Notes: generated by a model not told the origin, from the sequence alone. Shown: positions 43,386-55,565, counted from the first letter of the stretch. The stretch is DNA of 64,000 bases from Channa striata (GCA_033026295.1 CM065175.1:21090837-21154836), one strand, 5' to 3'. Numbers and translations are program-made.

Positions 43386-45160
43386 TTTATGTCTTGCTAC
43401 TCAAATGGCTTCTGGTTCAAAGTGGTAACTGATTTAAGGAAGTGAACCCATTCCCATACAGTTGTCTCCTGTGCTACTGAAGAGCACTGTTCACAATATA
43501 AATAGACCAAAATTTAGTTTAACCTACTTTCTTAATCTGATCTTTGTGGGAATGATTTTGTGTTAAACTTTCCATTTCTTAACCTCATTGATTCTCTTGT
43601 CACATACAATCTCAGTTCTTGCTTTCTCTCTCTCTTTACCTTTGAAAGTTTCCAGTAAAACTACCCTGATCCTCACCCTAAGCTCTCTGTCTCTGCTATC
43701 CGATGAGCTTCCCTGCCTGGTCTCCATCTCCAAGCTCCCTCTCCCCATGGCTCTCTCATCTCACTGCCCTGCTTGACAGCTTCATCTGATCCACAGGACT
43801 TTCAGCTAGAATATCTGGCATTCTGCCCTACCCACAAGATCCTAAATCCCACTGTTCATCCTCTTAGGACTACCTTCCACCAGCTCCCCCTACCACTGGC
43901 TCTCAATGTGTGGCAATGAGTTGTCGTTTCATTGCACACTAGAGCACAGGTAAGGCTCTTAGGGGTTAGCTTGACTGTTCTCACAATCCTGTAATACTTG
44001 GACACATAACAGGAGGCAGAGATTGCACCCTTCATATGCAGGAAATGGTGTGCTCCCATGTAAATCAACAGAGGCCTTTCCTAGCAGCACACCAATTCAT
44101 GCAGCGCCACATGAATTCAGGAAGGAACATCAGTTTTTTGAGGGAGAAAAGCCATTTGTACTTTATCACCATGGAGATAAAGGTGATGGCAAATCTGGTT
44201 ACACTGTTAAGGTTTCACGTCTTTGACAGTTTAAACTTTCAGTAATATCCAAGATGGTGTTGAAAAAGAAAGCTTTTAAAGCTTGGTGCTGCATGCAGTA
44301 TACTGTATATAGTGACGTTATCACGAAAATCTTTTAGGGACGACATATATAAGCCATGTACACTAATTTTTTACAACAGTTTCTACGAACTAGCCAGTAG
44401 CATCCTTCAGACAGCTTTGCATGCTGTGCTGACTTTCTGGTTGTTCACATGTGACTGTGAAAAAACAGTAATTTAACATAGTTGTGGGAATTTTATTTTG
44501 TTTGTGCTACACCACTATCAGTTATTTCAATTTCTTTACTTTTCAAATCTTTTTTTACCACAGAGAATAAAGCAATTCAGATTTTGATTTATCCATCCCC
44601 ACACCACTGGAATCAGAGGGCTAAACAATGTGAAACCAATATCGAATAACAGAGTAAAAGTATTTAACCAAAATCCTAACACCAGACAAGAACACTGATA
44701 CATCATGGTTAAGTTTGTGTGACTAAACCAAAAAAAAAGTTTTTTTAATAACGGATCATTGCATTGACATTAATTGATCTTGCAACATGACATAAATGTG
44801 TGATGATCTTCTACATAAAAGTCAGTCATAAACTACTGACTACTGCATAAAATGGTACTCAAAATGTCACAATTTCACTGAATAGTAGCAATTTGGACGT
44901 CCAGAGTCCTCCAATATGGACCAAGAGATGCTGGAATGAGGTGCAAGTACTTTGCTGAGAAAGTGAGATAGTAGTAAAATTAATATATACCACAGATTGG
45001 TATGTGGTCAAAATGCTCACACTTTATTTTTTAAAATTGGCAATTTCGTAATGCAATCTAAATTACAGAGCTTCAAGCCAATTGTACTGAATTCATATCA
45101 CTGTGCACAGATGCATCAGCACCGTCTTTCGGGGTTCACATTCCCTGGACTAGTCTTGGG
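43386..45160. other. Unassigned stretch
   Basis: A pyrimidine-rich part at 43560-43860 is followed by mixed and AT-rich DNA. An A8/T7 near-hairpin lies at about 44712-44727. The 43600-43860 part could be a very old LINE piece, but I could not match it. No gene is recognised. Confidence 0.3.
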
Positions 45161-45595
45161 CTGGCCAACTCCTCCCCCTTCTGGTGAGCTAGACATACCC
45201 CCCTCTTCCATCCAAACACACACAGACACACACTCACAAACTCCCTCAAACACAATTGCTGAAGCCCCCCCCCTCCTTATTTAGCCAGACAGTGAGGGTC
45301 CCCACTGCCCCTAAGCCCCTGTTAAAACCACTACTCACCTCCCATGTCACTAGGCCATGTCTGTCATTTTGAATCTGCCCATCCTTTCCCGCTCTCACAC
45401 AGGAGGCCAAGAGGTTAATAGGGACCGAAACAATGGTCAGCGCAGACACAACAAACAATGGCCCATGGGAGCAGTTTGCCTATGGGCTGCATCATCTCCC
45501 ACCATCCACTGCATATTTCTATGTCTGTTTCCCCCCTCTTTTTCCCCATCTCTCCCTCTATCTGTCCTTCTTTCTCTCCCTTTCTTGCTCCGATA
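45161..45595. repeat. Pyrimidine-rich low-complexity DNA
   Basis: C/T-rich runs at 45165-45320 and 45520-45590, with a more complex interval (CCATGTCACTAGGCCATGTC) between. Overlapping frames on both strands are composition-driven. Confidence 0.45.
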
Positions 45596-45860
45596 GGGCC
45601 TGTCAATAGCCGTGTCTCCTGGACAGTCATTTATACCTATTTGCAAGGTTAATTGCCATTTCATTGGCTGCTATTTATATTTTTAAAAGCCTTGTTAGGA
45701 GACTAATAAAGTGACTGTGAAGATGCTGCAGAAAGGTAATTACCACATACGGTTAACAGTCGGGTGGTGTAAAGTGAAGAGGATGTCGCATTGTCATTTC
45801 AGTGGCAGAGTTGAGCGTAATTGTTTCTCTCTGCTGGTGTTGGGAGGGTGATAGAGAAGG
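45596..45860. promoter_or_regulatory. Candidate conserved non-coding block
   Basis: GTCATTTATACC, GCAAGGTTAATTGCC, CATTTCATTGGCTGC (CCAAT in reverse), TTAGGAGACTAATAAAG, AAAGGTAATTACC, CATACGGTTAACAGTCGG and GAGCGTAATTG words in complex sequence. Confidence 0.35.
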
Positions 45861-46415
45861 GAAAAGCTGTTAAATATCCAGTTAGACAGGTGTGTGAAGC
45901 AGTCAAATGGGAGGTGCAAGGTCCTCTAGTTGCAGTGTTATGTACTATATGCCATGTGTACTGTGTATGTGATAGAAAGTGAGTTAGACTGAGTGATCAA
46001 ATTTCATCTGTTTACATAGATTTTGCCTACTTCAATTTAAACAAAATTGTCAGATGAAAATGTTTAATTTACTGTGCAGAACATAAAAAAAGTACAATTT
46101 TGACATTGTGTGAGAATGACTATAGAGTAGGTGATTACAGTAACTGAAAACTGACTGATCAAGGTTTCACCATCCAAAAGCAATTATGTAATTTTGTATC
46201 AGGCAGTTAGGTTATTCTCTCTTATTCAAATTGTGTATCTCTGCTTTGTGTATGTGAGTGTAATGTGTTTCTGATCAGAAACATGTAGACGAGTGCAGTG
46301 AACATGACTTTGGGAGATAAAAGAAACCAGACATCATGCTGTGCATACACACCAAAAAAAAACTTTTTAAGAGACTGAAAATTGATAAATTATGACAAAG
46401 GAAATGACAGCCAGC
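45861..46415. other. AT-rich spacer
   Basis: AT-rich, no gene. It leads into the LINE remnant. Confidence 0.3.
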
Positions 46416-46479
46416 CACCAAACTTTGGGCTCAGTGCTTACAGGGCCCAACGGGTTGCACGTCTGGCAGCAGGCATGGC

Positions 46480-46850
46480 TGGGGAGGTATGGTGGAGGTC
46501 TTCCCAAAGAACAAGAGGGTTGCCTGCATGAAGTTGCAAGTCTCTGGGATGAGGGCTCTGGCTGTATGCTTTTGAACAGTAGTTTAGGGCAACCCACCCT
46601 CCGTGACCAGGAACCAGCAGATGTGGTCTGGATTCATCTCATCAGGATGCCTCCTGGCTGCCTTTCACAGGGAGTCTACTTTGCGCATCCAACTGGTAGG
46701 ATGACCAGGTTAGACTCAGAAAATGAGGGAGAATTTATACATCTTATCTAGCCTGGGGGTGCCAAAGGCCACAGGAGATGTTGCTGGGGAAATCTACATC
46801 TTGACCAGCTTTCTGAACCTGGTACTGCAATGATCTGACTTGGCGAACAT
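46480..46850 (+). mobile_element. Degenerate, internally deleted non-LTR retrotransposon (RTE/Rex-like LINE)
   Basis: Two pieces of a LINE polyprotein appear in order. At 46516-46569 the plus strand encodes RVACMKLQVSGMRALAVC, like an endonuclease-domain segment of fish LINEs, and AACAGTAGTTTAG continues the match. From about 46620, in a different frame, VWIHLIRMPPGCL and then FAHPTG resemble the conserved C-terminus beyond the reverse transcriptase. The region up to about 46850 matches the expected 3' end only loosely and has stops. The whole reverse transcriptase core between them is missing, so this is an old internally deleted copy. The subfamily is from memory and uncertain. Confidence 0.6.
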
Positions 46851-46859
46851 CTTAGAACA

Positions 46860-47850
46860 TCTAGAGACTACAATACAAGTTATATCAGTGAGTTTTTACA
46901 TTAAAAAAATAAACCTTTGAAAACCTGTACGAAAGTAACAAAGCAAGTTTATCTTCCTTTTCATGTTTTTATTAGAGAATGGATACACCCATCTTATACT
47001 ATTTTTCATAGTCTACAAGAAGGTTACTGACTAAATATTTGTCAGTCCTTACTGTCCAAACAATGTAAAACTGTAGACAAGCAAGTTTTTTAATGTCAAA
47101 CAGATTTTGGTCTTTATGTGGCAACACTGCTTATACTTATGTGGACTAGACAGAGACCAGACAGTGTGAGCACAGCAAAAGACAGAGAGAGGGGAGAGGT
47201 GAGAGAGGGAAGATGGAGACGAATACAATGAAGTGGCTTAGCAGACTGAGGCTTTCCAAATCCTTCCATGCACACATACGGCTAGCTGAGGCAGAGAAAG
47301 AGTCAACTCTCTGCCTTATGTTTGCTCAGCAACCTAACCCGGCAGGGAGGCAACAGCAGGAGAAAAGGGGCAAATGTGTGAGGTGGATGGGATGGGAGGC
47401 TGGGGTCGGGATACAGATGGGGTCAGCAGAGGTCACCTTGTTGATTTCATTCTCTATTTTTCATCAGCTCTGGTTTTGCAAGCACCCAGTGTTGTTCTGC
47501 CCACCCCAACCTGTTTTGCACATTATATAGCAATCCTCTGGAACCCCTGAGAGGCAAGTGATAAGGGGGTGTCCCCTACAAAGCATCCTCCCATCTCTAA
47601 CCCCCTTGCTTATTCTGCTGTGCCACTGCGTTTTGTCAGAGTCAGCAACAAAATGGACGGTCAAGAAAAAAGGGAGAAATACAAGGAAAAAAAGGGTATC
47701 GATTAGCCTTCAGAGCTCCACGTGGGCCACTTTCATCGATTAGGAATGAGAGAGCAGCAAAGCACCAGCTATGTTCCTTCACTCTCCCCCTCTCCCTCCC
47801 CATCCCTGTGTCTCTCTAGGGTCCTTTGTCCATGAAGAGAGCGATATAAC
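46860..47850. other. Unassigned stretch
   Basis: Mixed sequence. The 105-codon frame 47213-47530 opens on ATG but its translation has no domain. GCACATTATATAGCAATC at 47518-47535 contains a TATA-like word. No gene is recognised. Confidence 0.3.
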
Positions 47851-48071
47851 GGCCCTTTGAGAGGAAGTGAAGGAAGGAGGCTGGAGATGGAGTAGAGAGG
47901 CCAGAGACGAGATGGAGGGGGAAGGAGGAAGATGAGGAGGCTGGAGGTGATGTGTCTAGAGCAGGAGAGGAGAGTTCAGGCCTTGCGGCATGGCGGGGGA
48001 AGGGGGAGTATGTGGAGGGATGGTGTGTATGTGTGTGTGTGTGTGTGAGAGAGTGGAAGGTAGGGGGGTGG

Positions 48072-48102
<31 letters not shown>
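47850..48102. repeat. Purine-rich DNA, (TG)n and a 27-base poly(A)
   Basis: A polypurine plus strand from 47860 to 48010, a TG repeat at 48030-48047, then A27 at 48076-48102. No retrogene or SINE body is recognised upstream of the poly(A), so it is treated as a simple repeat. Confidence 0.85.
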
Positions 48103-48104
<2 letters not shown>

Positions 48105-49725
48105 GACACCAAGACGAGAAGAGAAAGTCTCAATGACAAAAGGTCGGGGCAGCTGGGCTTAGGGCGATGGGGACCAAAGGGAGCAGCGGGATAATCTGCT
48201 AAAGCCCAGAAAGGAGAGATTCAGCATGCGCGCCACCCTCGTAGGGCCTAAGAGCAAATTTGCACATAAATAAGGAGCCAACTTTGCTTTGAACGGGAGG
48301 TCGAGAGAGAAAGCATCAGAAAGAAAGAGAGAGAGTCAGAGATACAGAGCAAAGTGTTGGAGCCACAGCTGCCTGCTGGCTGGTCGCAACCGGACCTTCA
48401 GCATTTCAAGCTCCGCAAGGGAGAGCTTTTTTTTTCCCCTCACATGTTTGAAAAAAGTAAGCAAAGATATTTATCATTTTTCTCCGCTCCACCTTTTTCT
48501 TCCTCATCTTAGCTCCTGGCCCTGAGCTTTCTTAGTTTGGCCCTCAAAGACTCCTCTGTCTTCAGTGTTGACATTGCTGGACTCATGGGAAAAGTGTGTG
48601 TGTTTACGAGGGCTGCAGGCTTTGTTGTGACTGCACTATACCTGTGAGATGCAAAGCCACAAACGGCCATATACTGTACAAGCACAATGGAGAAACAGTA
48701 ATTCGAAATAACAAGAAAAATATATATGAATGTGTGCAGATGGGAAAACAGTTAAGCAAATTTAAACAAAAAAAGAAATAGTGGACATGGTACCTATAAA
48801 AGTGAATATTTTTATACATTTGTTTCAGATGACTTACACCAAGTAGCTAAGAAATAATCTCCCTTTTAACAACCCCCATCACCCCTTCTATATCCTTGCT
48901 TCATGACTCACCATGAATTTAAAGGATCAAAGACTTCACCTGAGTTCACCTAACAATGTACAGTGCAGTTGTTTCTCATTTATTTTAAACCTACTGGAAA
49001 AACAAGTGCATGCACAAACACGCTCGCAAAAGCATGATATATGAATATGTCATCACAAACTTTAAAATCCATGCACAAAGGATCACCACACCAACATATG
49101 CAAATGCTTTACAATCTTAATTGGGTTTAAGGTTCTCTCAAGAAACACCTGAACAATAACCACTTGTGTATCACTTGTTACAAATACCAGGCTCTTTCAT
49201 TCCGATACAATTTATGTATCATTCATAATCCTAAAAAACACATTACACAGCTTAACTGTTTTAACATCAAACATTTTGCACATATATTAAGACTTTCATT
49301 CGTCCGTATAGGATGCGCTTCAAAAAGTAGTTCTGGGAATTGAGTTCTCGGAGTGGAGTTATTCAGGAATTAGTTGAGCTATTGAAGGTACTTATTGATC
49401 AGCCTTGGAAGTTATGAACTAGCTGTCATTTCCCATTCACGATGAGCTCAATAGGTATTGACTGCAGATGAAAAGCATGTGCAAGTATGGTCAGACTTAA
49501 GGACAGGACAGACAAGGGAGACAATGAAAAAAACTCAGAGTGGACGGCGTTATAGGCTTCTGATATGCACAGTCATCAGTGTACACAAAGACTGAGTTCA
49601 AACTATAAATTCATACCCATGCACAATTCTATTTATTTCATGTCGGGTCCACATGCTAGTAAACCTCCAAACCCCTGTAAACACACAATACATCCAGTAG
49701 CACATACGTCTGGTTAAGTGGCCTA
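48103..49725. other. Unassigned stretch
   Basis: Mixed to AT-rich DNA. An octamer site ATGCAAAT lies at 49098-49105. Short frames only. No gene or element is recognised. Confidence 0.3.
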
Positions 49726-50100
49726 ATGCAGCTCAAGGCGCGATGAGATCACAGTAAGACCAACCATAGTCTTGTGGTGTGGGAACAGGAGGGGAGAAGA
49801 AAACAGGGATTGGGAGGGCAAAGAGGTGGGGGTTAGGTGCACACAAGTGTACAGATGAGCAGCACTGTGGGAGGGAGGGGGACTTATGGAGGTGGCGTGT
49901 GGCCATGTCACTGCATACAAGGCCTTGAGTCGATGCGTGTGGAGCCAGTGGACACTGACGGGCATGTGTCGCCCACTGAGCGCCATCAGGATCACAGACG
50001 CCCAACAAAGCACAGATGAAGGGAGGGCTTCGGGCCTCCCTAATCCCGGCTCATCCATGTTCCATGTTCCACAGCTCCCAACCACGCTTAGCAGAATTTC
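49726..50100. promoter_or_regulatory. Weak candidate block, GC-richer and open on both strands
   Basis: Complex sequence with several CpGs (CAAGGCGCGATGAG, GAGTCGATGCGTG, GACGGGCATGTGTCGCCC) around a G-rich part. The minus strand is open for 120 codons and the plus for 86, but the codon content is not protein-like (runs of His, Ser and Pro). A CATGTTC/CATGTTC direct repeat is at about 50056-50070. It could be regulatory; exon status is not supported. Confidence 0.2.
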
Positions 50101-51835
50101 ACAGCAGAGTCTGTCTGCAAACCTAAAACCAGTGCTGCTACACTAAAGGGATAAGGCAAGAGGAAGAGCAACCTTTTGTCACTCACACACCTTTTTTGAC
50201 ATCTTTTTCACTTCAGTCTTTGACCACATGTCAGTTTGACGATGTATTTGAATGATTTAAAGACGTACATTTATAATGTATTTCTTGCTTACGTTTCGTA
50301 TTTTCTTTGCATCTATAGTTCTAGCCTATTATGCTGAAGAGGAACCGTCTCATCAGCCATCCCTACATGTAGCAAAAAGAACAATGTTTGTGTGGGAATG
50401 AGAAACAGGAAGAGGGGAAAGAAGGGAATTAAAGAAAATCACACAAAAAAAGGAGAGGAAATAAAGGGACTAAGGTAGATGGCAACCTCCCCTAGCAATC
50501 TACTTTGCTGAACAGGAGCGCCCACAGAATAGGAACCAAGGTTTGAATTGCTGCCATTCGATGCCAGTTGATGCCATCCCTCTCCCAGAGACAGGCACAC
50601 TGCTGCGGGCGCAAAGGGAGCAAATCCACACCAGAACTAAGTCTCCTTGAAGAATGGTAGAGCAGGAAAACAACAACTAAGCACGTTAGTTTCACCTCCA
50701 CAAATATGCATGTGTGTTGGCAGGGGAGTGAAAGATGAGTGGCCCTTTGCAAAACCTAGACAATTACAACAGCGCAGCACTGTTGTGTGCTCCACAAATA
50801 ACGCCTCCCCAGGAATCACCAGTGATGGGAAGCAAATGTGAAAGCTGCCATTGGATTTTTTGTGATGTGAAGAAGAATGCGGGTATTTACTGCATGTTAT
50901 CTCAAAACCCAAACACATTAGGGGCTATTCAACACATATAGGGTTGAATCTTTCAGCCCATTCATTCTGGGCATTTTCATCATTCTGTTTGTCTGTAGGG
51001 CAAATTATCTTCTTGAAATTGGTTTTGATTCTACAGTCTGAAAATCTGCATGATGAAATAGTTGAAATCCTATAAAGGAGGCAGCATTAGTTTAAAATCA
51101 CCAAATATACTACTGTGTGTTTTGTATTTTAACTGTAAAGGTACCATCTGCAGAACAGTGCTGACACAAAATCAGAGGGCATTATACAAAACTTAGAGAG
51201 CACTCCTATGCTGGTGTTAAGCCTTCACTTACCTCCCAGTAGCCCACTCACACATCCTAATTACAAGATAGATAGCCTGTCCTCGCAGTATAGCGTGATT
51301 GCTAGCCTGTCTCCGTTTCTGTGCTTAGGCATACAGCCAACTGCTGAGCAGTTTACTTCAGCTTTGATAGCAACAGCATCAATAGCATGACCTAATGGGG
51401 TGCATGACCGAGAGATCCGAGCACAGGCCTTCCATATGCATCTCCCCACTGCATCACAAATCTCATGCAGCATTACCATGGGCCTGGTAAGAGAGGGGTG
51501 AGCTATGCTACGCTACCAATGTTCAGTCACGTAACATCACAGCAAATGGGATTTTTCAAATTTGTGTGTGCATGTACTTTCTTGTGCGTGTGCGTAGAAT
51601 GCGAGCACTGCCTCTTTGGGTTTGTAATTTGCAAGGACTGTGAGGAAGCATCACTAGTGTATTTGAGTTTCTTGTGTGTGTATGTGGGATTGAGGCTGTG
51701 TAGAATATCATTATGCGTATGCATGTTTGTTACCACCTCTGTGCAAGTACATGGTGAGATGTTGTTTACTGCCTCTTCGGCGGCTAGACTGCATGACGGG
51801 ATTCTACAGCGTGTGGGTAAAATAGCGAATGGGTG
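50101..51835. other. Unassigned stretch
   Basis: Mixed to AT-rich DNA with degenerate TG-rich sequence at 51560-51740, where a 123-codon Cys/Val-rich frame is an artefact. The part at 51230-51490 is more complex but has no clear block border. No gene is recognised. Confidence 0.3.
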
Positions 51836-51839
51836 AGGA

Positions 51840-52060
51840 GAGACAGCGCCAGGGTTATATAGCGGCTAACTAGGGAGCTGTTTAGTTTTATGTTAATTGA
51901 GGGGGCTTACACAGAACTCTATTGACAGTTAACATGCCCTTCAAGGTGTTCTTTGTGGTTCAGCACTTCTGTCAAGACAGAGGCAGTCATTTTGCTTCAC
52001 CTTTATTTATATGCTTGACTACTCTCAACATTATGGAACGCAGTGGGGCCCAGTAATAGA
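51840..52060. promoter_or_regulatory. Candidate conserved non-coding block
   Basis: TATATAGCGGCTAACTAGG, TTTATGTTAATTGAGG, TTGACAGTTAACATGCCC and CACCTTTATTTATATGC words. The GCGGCTAA word is the reverse of TTAGCCGC seen at 12.9 and 15.3 kb. Confidence 0.3.
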
Positions 52061-52765
52061 AGTAGGAGGGGGGCAGGTGTGTGTATGCGAGGTCAGATGC
52101 CTTGCAGACGACCCAACTAGTTGTCTGTGCCCGATGTGAGCCAATGGAAGAGACTGTCCAACATGGGGAAACTGAGGGCAAGCAGGGAAAACAGAAAATA
52201 ATGAATTAAGTGTTTTCTATATATTATGCAAACTGACAAGGAAGGCAGAAAATATGAGTAAAAGAAGTTGGAGCAGTTTCTCTGTGAAGGTTGTGCATCT
52301 TAAAAGCGAAATACTGAAGAAGAACCTTTTTTGACCTCTGCAACCATTATACATGTTGACCTAGATACAAATAACACACACTGAATTTTGTATGTCCCCG
52401 TCTATGTCTGTATGTTTGAACTAAAGAAGCATATTTCATTTGAATTCAAGAACACACTTGAAATGGGGTATGAGTGTCACTGCTATTTCATGTCTAATTG
52501 GTTGGGCATACATCTCTAGACAGGACCAGACAGGGTTTCCCACTCGAAGATCAGAGGGCTCAAATACCAGCCCCGTCTTCCATCACGCCACCAAGGTCAC
52601 CTGTCACTTAGCACCCCTCGACCACTGTGTATGTTTGATTTGGTTGACACATTAACAGACAACTGTGACATTTAGTTGTGGATGCTAAGAAGACTATGCC
52701 CTTTAAACTCCATCTTCGCTCTCAACTACCCAGTGATTCTGCCAGAGTAGCAACAGGGCATGTTT
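52061..52765. other. Unassigned stretch
   Basis: Mixed to AT-rich. The 52500-52640 part is complex (CACGCCACCAAGGTCACCTG) and could be a weak block. No gene is recognised. Confidence 0.3.
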
Positions 52766-52769
52766 TAAA

Positions 52770-53010
52770 AGTGTAATCACCAATTAGTAAGTGATTAAAA
52801 ATGCATTGGAATCAATCGGCATTTAACATAAGGTGAAGATAAACCACATACCACAGTAGCCTCTGTTGCTGTACCGCCACCCTATGCCCTATTAATCAAA
52901 TACATGTAAAGCTCATTATGCAACCACCAAATTAGCATCAGCACTTTCGTACTAAATGGAAATAATGAGCCCTGATACTCCAAACATTTCATTTTCAGTC
53001 AATAAGACAA
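52770..53010. promoter_or_regulatory. Candidate conserved non-coding block
   Basis: GTAATCACCAATTAGTAAGTG, GGAATCAATCGGCATTTAAC, GCCCTATTAATCAAATAC, GCTCATTATGCAACC, CCAAATTAGCATCAGC and GGAAATAATGAGCCC words; homeodomain cores recur about every 40 bp. Confidence 0.35.
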
Positions 53011-53535
53011 GAGAGACAAAATGGCAAAAGGACAGTGATGAAGTACAACAGGATGGAATTAAGTCACAGTGCTAATATTAGCCTGGTTGAAAAATGTCAA
53101 GCTTCTGAGATGTGCCACATGGCAACTGCTAACCATTTAGGTTAATTGAGGTTTCCAGAAAGCTGGGTCTCACAGATTTATCCATCTCTGCTTCGTGTGA
53201 CTGTTCCTCCCCAAATCCATGTGCCAGAATGTAACAATTATGTAACTCACTATTATCACTGTATGACCTAATAATAATTGTAGTAATGACAAATTATTTT
53301 AAGAGCTATGATGGACAAGGTTAAACGCACTGTATGTTTTCACATATCCCTGCAACAGAAGTAAATAATAATAAAACAGCTTCATTACCCTGAATTTTTG
53401 GAGGGATGACTAGCTAAGTTGTCGATGGGACAGCAAAGTCCCTCTAATCACTGGGCCTCTTCAGAGTCTATTTTGCTACCATCTTTTCACCTTTGTTCCG
53501 TGCTCATGTTGGCAAATCGATGACACGCAGGTCAA
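53011..53535. other. AT-rich spacer
   Basis: AT-rich, no gene. TAATAATAATTGTAGTAATGAC near 53268 is low complexity. Confidence 0.3.
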
Positions 53536-53805
53536 AATGCATGTGTGTGTGACCCCGGGGCGGCTGACCAGAAGCCAAGCACTCGACTCTACTATGGCAC
53601 TGGACCCTGAGCACATGCACAAACCTGCTCATCGTGCAATAAAGAAGATTTAGCACTGCAACTCTACCTGCCCGCCACAAGTCTTAGGTTTTCGTGCCTT
53701 TTGATTAATCGCAGCGCGGGAGGGATTTATTGTATGTAGTGTATTTGCCTCAGCGATTTAATAATGGCGGAGGAGGAACACAATTAATCACAAGGGGTCC
53801 ACACA
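53536..53805. promoter_or_regulatory. Candidate conserved non-coding block
   Basis: Complex, CpG-bearing sequence with CCCCGGGGCGGCTGACC, ATCGTGCAATAAAGAAG, TTTTGATTAATCGCAGCGCGGG, GGATTTATTGTATG, TCAGCGATTTAATAATGGCGG and CACAATTAATCAC words. GATTAATCGC is a near-palindromic homeodomain dimer site. A strong enhancer-like texture. Confidence 0.45.
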
Positions 53806-54125
53806 TGCCCCCCCTCTAAAAAAAAAAACAGGGTTAAATTAATGACAATGAATATGTATATTTGTTTGTGGGATGCGGTGTACAACATGTGCATACTTGT
53901 AAGTGAGCTTTGTTAAACACGTTGCCCATTGTGTCCTATGAATATATATCCATCTCATGGGTGGCCAGATATGATTGCAGTAGCATGGGTTGGTGGGACT
54001 GCTTATTATTGTGTTTGAGTCTGCAACTATGGGTCCATCAAAAATCTCAACTCCCTCTGCCAGTACACATAGAAATACAGGGAACACACACGCATGCACA
54101 CACAGTGACACACACGTTCCCCTTC
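53806..54125. other. Spacer with A run and degenerate CA
   Basis: An A9 run at about 53819-53829, AT-rich DNA, then CA-rich DNA at 54083-54116. No gene is recognised. Confidence 0.35.
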
Positions 54126-54129
54126 CTTT

Positions 54130-54385
54130 CGCTGTGCCGCGATACACTCTCAGGCTCACGCAGGTATGGGAACCTCCCTCCCACTCTCATAATCATGTAC
54201 GAGCAGCCTGGCACTATAGAAAAATAATGATGTGCCGTCCTCTTGGCTCATTTATCAGCGTGTTTTACAACAGGCGCCGGGTGGAAGTAATTAAACTCTG
54301 CCATCATTACAATGAGCCAGGCCCCCTCTTAATAGACACCCAATGAGGCACTAGAGGCCTGCCTGGTAATTGTAGCTCCAACTAT
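54130..54385. promoter_or_regulatory. Candidate conserved non-coding block
   Basis: CCGCGATACACTCTCAGG, CTCATAATCATGTACG, GAAAAATAATGATGTGCCG, CTCATTTATCAGCGTG, CAACAGGCGCCGGGTGG, GAAGTAATTAAACTC and CCATCATTACAATGAGCC words. A CTCF-like GCACTAGAGGCC sits at 54348-54359 but deviates from the consensus. A strong enhancer-like texture. Confidence 0.45.
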
Positions 54386-54775
54386 CTCATTCTATGTGTG
54401 CATGTGTGTGTATGTGTTTGTCTGTCTACAATCCCCTTGTTTCCTGTGTGGTTTTAATTAGTAAAGAAACAGAGCTGATAAGCAATTGAGAAAAAGAAAA
54501 CGATCAAGTGAATTAGAGAAAGAAGGTTGGGGTCTTTGCTCCACAAAGTGCCTCTCTGAACTCTTCATTTAACAAAGTAAAATTAATCCATTCAGTAGTA
54601 AATGAGGATTATAACCTGACAGTCCCATGTTAATGTAACTTCAATATTTTTGTTCTTCAGTTGTTGTCTAAGCTGTACACAGCGTTGAATAATGCCCATA
54701 ATTTTCAGTGTCCAAATATACATCAGCCAAGCCTGCTCGTAGGAACAGAATGAGGACAAAGAGGAGAAAAGAGAG
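54386..54775. other. Unassigned stretch
   Basis: TG-rich degenerate DNA at 54390-54425, then AT-rich mixed DNA. No gene is recognised. Confidence 0.3.
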
Positions 54776-54779
54776 AGAG

Positions 54780-54920
54780 GGAGGTTATGAGCCTAGCCAC
54801 TCGATAAACAGATAAATACCTTCCACGGATAATCCGGCACTTATAAAATTTCCGTAATAATCTAATAAAAGCACAAATTGATCTTCTCTGGGGACCATCC
54901 AATTCAAGAGCAATACTGAA
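54780..54920. promoter_or_regulatory. Candidate block with a K50-type dyad
   Basis: CTCGATAAACAGATAAATACC, then CGGATAATCCG at 54826-54836, a near-palindrome built of two head-to-head GGAT/ATCC halves as bound by OTX/PITX-type homeodomains. TTTCCGTAATAATC and CTAATAAAAGC follow. Confidence 0.35.
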
Positions 54921-55185
54921 CGCCTATACTCGGTACAGTGTGGAGTTTTGTGTGCGTGCTTTTACAGCTCGGATATCATTAAGATCCTGGCCTCTCAGGC
55001 TTGACACTGTTTCTTAAAAAAAAAACCTCCTTCCTTGTATAACGAAGAGACACTACAAGTAAAATGAATGAGATTTGTCTGCTCTCAAGACCAAATTGAA
55101 TGACTCAGACAAGTTGGCTTGGTTAGACTAAGATATTTTAAGCTCATCTGTCATACTAAAACAATTACAGGTGCTTTGCTCAAGG
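54921..55185. other. Unassigned stretch
   Basis: Mixed DNA with an A run at about 55017-55025. Nothing recognised. Confidence 0.3.
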
Positions 55186-55345
55186 ATACATCAGCTATTA
55201 AGATCCCTGATTAGAGGATTTACATTAGATCACCTGCCAGCTCACTACACACAGTAGTTCCTTTACCATACCTGCACCATTTAGTATCACTTATGGCTCT
55301 AATGGCACAATTACCCTTCACCACCAGCACTAATATTGCTCTAGG
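55186..55345. promoter_or_regulatory. Candidate conserved non-coding block
   Basis: CAGCTATTAAGATCCCTG, TGATTAGAGGATTTAC, CATTAGATCACCTG, CCATTTAGTATCACTTATGG, CTCTAATGGCACAATTACCC and CACTAATATTGC words in complex sequence. Confidence 0.35.
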
Positions 55346-55565
55346 AGAACCTTTTGACGTAGGGCTGATGTTATGACCCTCATACATACCCCTTCAATCC
55401 CCCATCTAGCTCCCAGTCCAGTGTCTGCACTCATCTCCTTGCAACCTCCTGATCTCTGGATATTGATTAGGCCTCCAAGACTCCAACTGCTACCCCCACT
55501 CTCTAACTGTAGTCCCTCCTCTACTTATGTGGCTCCTTCCCATACCATGCCCTCTCCACACACCC
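55346..55565. repeat. Pyrimidine-rich DNA
   Basis: C/T-rich plus strand (CCCTTCAATCCCCCATC, CTACCCCCACTCTC). It might be a decayed LINE tail, but no family is recognised. The 67-codon frame is Pro/Ser/Leu-rich. Confidence 0.4.

Noticed and set aside
48030..48102. Poly(A) of 27 as a retrogene tail
   Set aside because: No gene-like or SINE-like body upstream; it sits within purine-rich simple sequence.
49723..50085. 120-codon minus-strand frame
   Set aside because: Both strands are open, composition is His/Ser/Pro-rich over a G-rich tract, and no domain is seen.
51465..51836. 123-codon plus-strand frame
   Set aside because: Derived largely from degenerate TG-rich DNA (Cys/Val/Phe runs).
54348..54359. 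GCACTAGAGGCC as a CTCF site
   Set aside because: It deviates from the core at both ends and lacks flanking support; kept only as a note within its block.
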